A stretch of DNA of 18,202 bases from NCBI GenBank assembly GCA_036489905.1, contig DASXEX010000012.1:1-18202 (forward strand), in the 5' to 3' direction. Each line of letters begins with the position of its first letter. The stretch's first letter is position 1. Positions 14,804-18,202 of this stretch are shown here, piece by piece. A program made the position numbers and the translations under genes. The DNA comes from JAICLK01 sp036489905 (GTDB lineage Bacteria; Patescibacteriota; Saccharimonadia; Saccharimonadales; UBA4665). The notes beneath the pieces were generated by a model. The model was not told where the DNA came from. It did not search any database and saw only the letters and a program-made list of their open reading frames with translations.

Positions 14804-15868
14804 TTATTTGGCGTCTTTGAGACTCAGTGCAATCTTCCGCGCGTCCACGTCAATATCAAGGACTTTGAATTGCTTCTTCTCATTGAGCTGAAAGACTTTT
14901 TCCGGATCCACGCTGTCATCGTCGCCCATTTCGGAAACGTGCACGAGCGCCTCGACGGCTGCGCTCAGCTGAACGAATGCGCCGAATGGCGTGATGCGCG
15001 TGATTTTGCCTTCGACAGTATCACCTTTTTTGAAGGCCTTAACCTGCTCCAACCACGGATCTTCGCTCATTTGTTTGAGGCTTAAGCTCAGGCGATCTTT
15101 ATCGATGGCGATAATCTTGGCTTGAACTGTTTCGCCGACTTTGACGTATTTACGCGGGTCTTCTACACGCTCCCAGGAAATTTCCGAAATGTGGATCAGC
15201 CCCTCAATGCCGTCAACATTTACGAACGCACCGAAGTCGATCACACCGGTAACGACGCCTTCGACGACATCACCGACCTTGAGCTTGGCGAAGCGAGCTT
15301 GCATATCGTCCTTGACCGCCTCTTTTTCAGAGAAAATGAGCTTGTTGTCCTTGCGGCTGACGTCCAAAATGCGTACGCGCAACGGTTTGTCAATCAGCGC
15401 GTTCAGCTTTTGCAAAATTTCATCCTTGTCGGCGCCGGATACGCGTGGATAATGGCCGGCCGCGAGCTGCGAAACCGGCAGAAAGCCGCGAATGCCCTCA
15501 ATCTCGACCAACAGGCCGCCACGATTCGCGTCATACGCACTCACCTCTACAATTTCCTGATCTTCAAACAGGCGTTGCAACTCGTCCCAACCACGATCCT
15601 TGACCGCACGCTTCATGCTGAGCAGCGCATAGCTTTCGTCCATCTCCGGGTCAATTACGCTGACCGTGATACTCTGCCCGGGTTCGAGTGCCTGCTCATG
15701 CCCGATTTCCCGACGCAACACAACGCCAATACCATTCGGCCCCAAATCGATCCAGACTTCGTTATTCTTGACCGAGCTAATGATCCCTTCGACTACATCA
15801 CCCACCTCAAGCTGCTTGACGCTGCTCGAAGCCAGCAATTCATCCATCGTTACGTTACTATTTGACAT
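14804..15868 (-). CDS. rpsA: Ribosomal protein S1-like RNA-binding protein, four S1 domains
   Basis: A 354-residue protein with four OB-fold S1 motifs at about 21-88, 104-180, 197-266 and 280-352. The third (GVVTGVIDFGAFVNVDGIEG) and fourth (GKITRITPFGAFVQLS) are closest to the S1 consensus. E. coli S1 has six; four-domain forms are usual in Gram-positives and small genomes. It probably helps recruit structured or SD-poor mRNAs to the 30S. It has the strongest translation signal in the window, AAGGAGG (15880-15886), 11 nt before the ATG. An AUG within that spacer opens only a 6-codon out-of-frame ORF. infB follows. Confidence 0.93.
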   Translation of the reverse strand: MSNSNVTMDELLASSSVKQLEVGDVVEGIISSVKNNEVWIDLGPNGIGVVLRREIGHEQALEPGQSITVSVIDPEMDESYALLSMKRAVKDRGWDELQRLFEDQEIVEVSAYDANRGGLLVEIEGIRGFLPVSQLAAGHYPRVSGADKDEILQKLNALIDKPLRVRILDVSRKDNKLIFSEKEAVKDDMQARFAKLKVGDVVEGVVTGVIDFGAFVNVDGIEGLIHISEISWERVEDPRKYVKVGETVQAKIIAIDKDRLSLSLKQMSEDPWLEQVKAFKKGDTVEGKITRITPFGAFVQLSAAVEALVHVSEMGDDDSVDPEKVFQLNEKKQFKVLDIDVDARKIALSLKDAK

Positions 15869-15913
15869 GTTTTTTCATGCCTCCTTAAAATGTATTTCCG
15901 TCAGATACCACCA

Positions 15914-15937
15914 GAACTTAGGGCCAAGCCCTTGTCC
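15914..15937 (-). promoter_or_regulatory. Hairpin in the rpsA 5' leader
   Basis: In the minus-strand transcript GGAC-a-AGGGC, loop TTG, GCCCT-aa-GTTC forms a 9-bp stem with a small internal loop and one G·U pair. It lies in the roughly 85-nt leader between the rpsA promoter and its Shine-Dalgarno. No U-tract follows. S1 synthesis is autoregulated through its leader in other bacteria; a similar role here is only a possibility. Confidence 0.35.
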
Positions 15938-15962
15938 CAAAAATACCCGCAAGATTACTTCT

Positions 15963-15991
15963 ATTATACCTGTTAAAATCACGGCAGTCAA
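15963..15991 (-). promoter_or_regulatory. Promoter of rpsA-infB
   Basis: The minus strand has TTGACT (15986-15991), exactly 17 bp, then TATAAT (15963-15968), an almost perfect housekeeping promoter, in keeping with high expression of a ribosomal gene. The start near 15956 gives a ~88-nt leader. Confidence 0.75.
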
Positions 15992-16022
15992 AGAAGCAAT
16001 GACGTGGCGACTTTGCGACCTG

Positions 16023-16031
16023 TGCTAAACT
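16023..16031 (+). promoter_or_regulatory. Extended -10 of the ROK kinase gene, near-leaderless
   Basis: TGC-TAAACT at 16023-16031 is an extended -10 element. Nine bases separate it from the ATG at 16041. No good -35 is present at 17 bp and no Shine-Dalgarno is visible. Confidence 0.35.
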
Positions 16032-16040
16032 ACAAATAAG

Positions 16041-16856
16041 ATGTACTTGGGCATAGACATTGGGGGAACGAAAACGCTGGTCGCAAGCCTTGACGACGAC
16101 GGCGTCATTCAAGAAACTTATAGATTTGCGACGCCGAAAAAATATGACTTGTTTCTCAAGGAATCGGCATGCAACGTAGCGAAATTGTCTACAAAAGAAT
16201 TTCGAGCTTGCGGAATTGGAGCGCCTGGTAAAGTTGATCGCGGGCGCGGTGTCGTTCTAGCATTCGGGAGCTTGGACTGGAGAGATGTACCGCTACAAAA
16301 AGACGTGCAGGCAATCGTAAAATGTCCCGTGATTGTCGATAACGACGCCAATTTGGCAGGTCTGTCGGAAGCTATGCTACGCAAGAGCTACGAAAAAGTT
16401 TTGTATGTTACCGTCAGCACCGGCATCGGCACGGGTTTTATCGTCAACCAGCATATCGATCCGGAACTTGCCGACAGCGAAGGCGGGCAAATGCTGCTCG
16501 AACATCACGGCAAGCTGGAAAGTTGGGAAGACTTTGCCTCGGGCAGTGCGATTGTCCGGCGTTTTGGCAAACGCGCCAGCGAAATAACGGATCAAAAAAC
16601 CTGGCAAATCATTGCGCACGATATCGCGCTCGGGCTTATCGACCATATCGCGCTCATGCAACCGGATGTCATTGTGCTCGGCGGCGGGGTTTCCGCGTAT
16701 TACGCCAAATTCAAAGATTTTCTGGCAGCTGACCTCAAGTCATACGAAAATCCGTTGTTCAGGATGCCGGCAATCGAAGAAGCACGGCGGCCGGAACAAG
16801 CCGTCGTGTACGGCTGCTACGATCTAGCGAAGAGCGCGTATGGAAAAGCTGCTTAA
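16041..16856 (+). CDS. ROK-family sugar kinase-like protein
   Basis: A 271-residue ASKHA-fold protein of the ROK (repressor/ORF/kinase) family. Visible are the phosphate loop DIGGTK (6-11), GIGAPG (58-63), the catalytic Asp in NDAN (101-104, D102), STGIGTG (126-132) and the adenosine-site GGG (214-216). The usual ROK zinc motif CxCGxxGCxE is absent: the corresponding region reads EHHGKLESWEDFASG, and the GExGH histidine ligand is Q150. It lacks an N-terminal HTH, so it is kinase-like rather than a repressor. The family phosphorylates glucose, N-acetylmannosamine and similar sugars; the substrate here is unknown. Its last 17 bp overlap the next gene. Confidence 0.85.
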   Translation: MYLGIDIGGTKTLVASLDDDGVIQETYRFATPKKYDLFLKESACNVAKLSTKEFRACGIGAPGKVDRGRGVVLAFGSLDWRDVPLQKDVQAIVKCPVIVDNDANLAGLSEAMLRKSYEKVLYVTVSTGIGTGFIVNQHIDPELADSEGGQMLLEHHGKLESWEDFASGSAIVRRFGKRASEITDQKTWQIIAHDIALGLIDHIALMQPDVIVLGGGVSAYYAKFKDFLAADLKSYENPLFRMPAIEEARRPEQAVVYGCYDLAKSAYGKAA

Positions 16857-17352
16857 ACAACTATCCCGCGATTATCCTGCGATTCAATTCGTTGCGGCGC
16901 AATCATTTTACTGGTCGCCGGCTACGCGGCAAGTTTTTTATAATTCCAAAACTTCGGCTAACGACACTTGGTCAATAGTACACGAACTCGCGCATGCACT
17001 GCTCGGCCATACGGCGTATTCGCAAGATATCGAACTACTGCAGCTTGAGGTAGCCGCGTGGAAGAAAGCCGAAGAAATCGGTAAGCGTTATGGCATCGAA
17101 ATCGACAGCGAACACATTGAAGATTGCCTTGACTCATATCGCGACTGGCTATACAAACGCTCAATCTGTCCAAGCTGCGGCACGAAAAGTATTCAACAAG
17201 ACGAAGTGCCGCAGTATCAATGCTTCAATTGTCATGATACCTGGTGCGTAACGCCATCGCGCTTTTGCCGCCCCTACCGTCAATGTGATGGACATGAAAA
17301 ATCGTCTGCGACTTTTGCCGTCGCAGACGATTCGTTAACGCTTAAACTTTGA
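16840..17352 (+). CDS. ImmA/IrrE-like zinc metallopeptidase with C-terminal zinc ribbon
   Basis: A 170-residue protein. The zincin motif HELAH (48-52), continuing ALLGH, and a downstream Glu (E70 in LQLEVAAW) are the expected metal ligands and catalytic base of the DUF955/ImmA-IrrE group. A C-terminal ribbon has CPSC (110-113) and CFNC (128-131), with extra cysteines at 136, 143 and 149. No signal peptide, so cytosolic. Members of this group cleave repressors or regulators; the target here is unknown. It starts inside the ROK gene (17-bp overlap, different frame), suggesting coupled translation. The final 17 or so codons run through a terminator hairpin serving the convergent gene. Confidence 0.8.
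   Translation: MEKLLKQLSRDYPAIQFVAAQSFYWSPATRQVFYNSKTSANDTWSIVHELAHALLGHTAYSQDIELLQLEVAAWKKAEEIGKRYGIEIDSEHIEDCLDSYRDWLYKRSICPSCGTKSIQQDEVPQYQCFNCHDTWCVTPSRFCRPYRQCDGHEKSSATFAVADDSLTLKL
17297..17331 (-). terminator. Intrinsic terminator of the KGG-motif gene, inside the convergent coding sequence
   Basis: A perfect 12-bp inverted repeat (17301-17312 and 17320-17331) with a 7-nt loop. Read on the minus strand the stem is followed by a run of T (17297-17301), as expected for a rho-independent terminator of the gene ending at 17370. On the plus strand the stem is followed by TCGTTAACG, a poor U-tract, so it works mainly for the minus strand. Confidence 0.75.
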
Positions 17353-17369
17353 GCAGTCGACTGAAATTG

Positions 17370-17603
17370 TCAATCTTTGCTTAAGCTTTTTTTGGTGCGG
17401 CGCGAAATGCGGCCGCCTTTGGCACCGGCAATTGCTGCGCGCTGCGCGCCAGTCAAGCCGTCTTTGCCCGTGACACCGCTCGCAAAACCACCCGTGCGAC
17501 CTAGCTTACCGCCCATCGCACCGATCTTTGCGTAAAAATCAGCACCGTACTTCGTCTTGTTAGTTGCGGCAGCAGATTTGCCACCAGTCTTGGTTCCAGC
17601 CAT
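17370..17603 (-). CDS. Small KGG-motif (Con-10/GsiB-like) protein
   Basis: A 77-residue, basic, Gly/Ala/Lys-rich protein without cysteine. It contains YAKIGAMGGKLG followed by TGGFASG and AIAGAKGGRISRR, i.e. repeated '(I/A)G-x-x-GG-(K/R)' units of the KGG stress-protein motif. Similar small proteins are common in Saccharibacteria and are thought to be disordered, perhaps nucleic-acid binding or stress related; no function is proven. The ATG has a strong Shine-Dalgarno, AGGGAGG (17611-17617), 7 nt upstream, and the gene has its own terminator, so high expression is likely. Confidence 0.8.
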   Translation of the reverse strand: MAGTKTGGKSAAATNKTKYGADFYAKIGAMGGKLGRTGGFASGVTGKDGLTGAQRAAIAGAKGGRISRRTKKSLSKD

Positions 17604-17647
17604 AATTAGACCTCCCTTATTAATAATACTCCGCTTTCGCTTATCGA

Positions 17648-17680
17648 AATAAAAAGGTCTCGCAAAATTTTGACGAAACC
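17648..17680 (-). terminator. Intrinsic terminator downstream of the DUF5680-like gene
   Basis: In the minus-strand transcript GGTTTCG (17680-17674) pairs with CGAGACC (17662-17656) through one G·U pair. The stem is extended by CAAAA/TTTTG and followed by TTTTTATT (17655-17648). The position, about 70 bp after the 17748 stop and before the KGG gene, fits a terminator separating the two. Confidence 0.6.
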
Positions 17681-17747
17681 CTCAGCATTTCTCCCACGAA
17701 ATTAAATATATAGTATCACGCCAAGCCGCTCATGTCAACGTCAACTC

Positions 17748-18101
17748 TCAAAAACTATCTCGGGCGCGCTGATCTACTAGTCCACCCGAGTACACAGCTT
17801 CGTAAATTGACTTGCCGTTCTCCAGAATGAGTTCCTTGCAGGAGAAATTATCAGCACTTCCGTGGAACTTGTTTCGGTACACTAAATTATCTTTAGCATA
17901 GCGCCCAGGTCCACGAAACGGCTTGTCTTCTACCGGATAACGTAATGCCTCACGAAGGAACTCATAAACTGCATCGGGGCTTAGCGGGGTATTATACACC
18001 CGTCCGTAATATGTGCACAGCCACACCGGTCGGCCTTTATAATAGACCTCTTCCCCAACCCCATCCAACTCTCCCAGCCAGTTCCAAATTGTAGATCCCA
18101 C
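17748..18101 (-). pseudogene. DUF5680-like protein, probably truncated at the N-terminus
   Basis: A 117-codon frame beginning at GTG 18101, just after an in-frame TGA (18105-18107). From about residue 10 it reads GELDGVGEEVYYKGRPVW followed by a YYGRV motif. This resembles the middle and end of DUF5680, a small domain of unknown function of about 130-150 residues. The expected N-terminal ~30-40 residues are missing. The first ~9 codons coincide, in another frame, with the tail of an IS5-type transposase. This suggests an insertion or recombination event removed the native 5' end. It may be a gene remnant, or a shortened gene using the GTG. No Shine-Dalgarno is evident. Confidence 0.55.
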
Positions 18102-18202
18102 TAATCAGGTTCCAGCGTAATCCAAAGCGTTTCCGCCTGTTCCGGTACTTCTCCGCAATAATCCTGAATCGCTTCAGGACGCCGATGACTTGTTCGTTGG
18201 CC
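18037..18202 (-). mobile_element. C-terminal end of an IS5-type transposase (partial)
   Basis: An open frame enters from the right edge (in-frame codons from 18201) and stops at TAA 18037-18039. It encodes NEQVIGVLKRFRIIAEKYRN, then RRKRF, then NLISGIYNLEL. This arginine-rich tail followed by 'R-W-N-L-I-x-G-I-Y-N' is characteristic of the C-terminus of IS5-group DDE transposases. Recognisable similarity ends at about 18079, after which the frame runs 13 further codons through DUF5680 sequence, so the native end is lost or fused. No terminal inverted repeat is recognised next to it. Most of the element lies beyond the window. Confidence 0.6.

Noticed and set aside
15122..15865. 247-codon open frame on the plus strand inside rpsA
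   Set aside because: It is antisense to all but one of the S1 domains; its composition reflects the opposite-strand codons and no known protein is recognisable.
1..18202. tRNA, rRNA, CRISPR or toxin-antitoxin loci
   Set aside because: No cloverleaf, rRNA motif, regular spaced repeats or recognisable toxin/antitoxin pair was seen while reading both strands; a covariance search would be needed to exclude small RNAs.

Overview
The window reads as a chromosomal segment of a small-genome bacterium of the Patescibacteria/CPR, most likely Candidatus Saccharibacteria (TM7). This is inferred from protein character and gene set: a ~950-residue class II (B12-dependent) ribonucleotide reductase with its NrdR repressor, FtsA/FtsZ, a four-domain S1-type protein, compact housekeeping proteins, a KGG-motif small protein and DUF-type proteins common in that group. 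No rRNA or tRNA gene is visible to confirm it. Coding density is very high and base composition near 50% GC. No CRISPR array, prophage or obvious defence system was seen.

Layout. (1) 1-223: the 3' end of an unidentified plus-strand ORF, possibly a transposase tail, then a structured non-coding stretch. (2) 224-3711, minus: nrdR then nrdJ, separated by a 146-bp leader with competing hairpins; two NrdR-box-like sites lie just downstream of the nrdR promoter. (3) 3871-6591, minus: ftsA then ftsZ, each with its own promoter. (4) 6677-8652, minus: rpsU-yqeY-adk-map, a tightly packed translation operon with 2-bp and 7-bp gaps and one 4-bp overlap. (5) 8693-8992, minus: a winged-helix regulator diverging from (6) 9084-12558, plus: priA-def-fmt, with def and fmt overlapping by 41 bp. 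(7) 12562-15868, minus: rpsA-infB and a small DUF5663-like gene. (8) 16041-17352, plus: a ROK-family kinase overlapping a zinc-ribbon ImmA/IrrE-like metallopeptidase. (9) 17370-18202, minus: a KGG-motif protein, a DUF5680-like fragment, and the C-terminal end of an IS5-type transposase at the window edge.

The genes serve dNTP supply (nrdJ/nrdR), division (ftsA/ftsZ), replication restart (priA), and translation start plus N-terminal processing (infB, rpsA, rpsU, fmt, def, map).

Most notable points: (a) NrdJ lacks the catalytic thiyl-radical cysteine. The expected N-P-C-S-E motif reads N-A-G-S-E at residues 352-356, while every other hallmark is intact. (b) Five genes (ftsA, rpsU, priA, def, ROK kinase) have a -10 box ending only 6-9 bp before the ATG and no Shine-Dalgarno. 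This suggests leaderless mRNAs alongside ordinary SD-led genes. (c) The nrdJ leader can form mutually exclusive hairpins. (d) A minus-strand terminator hairpin lies inside the 3' coding end of the convergent metallopeptidase gene. (e) A transposase tail runs directly into a truncated DUF5680 gene at the right edge.
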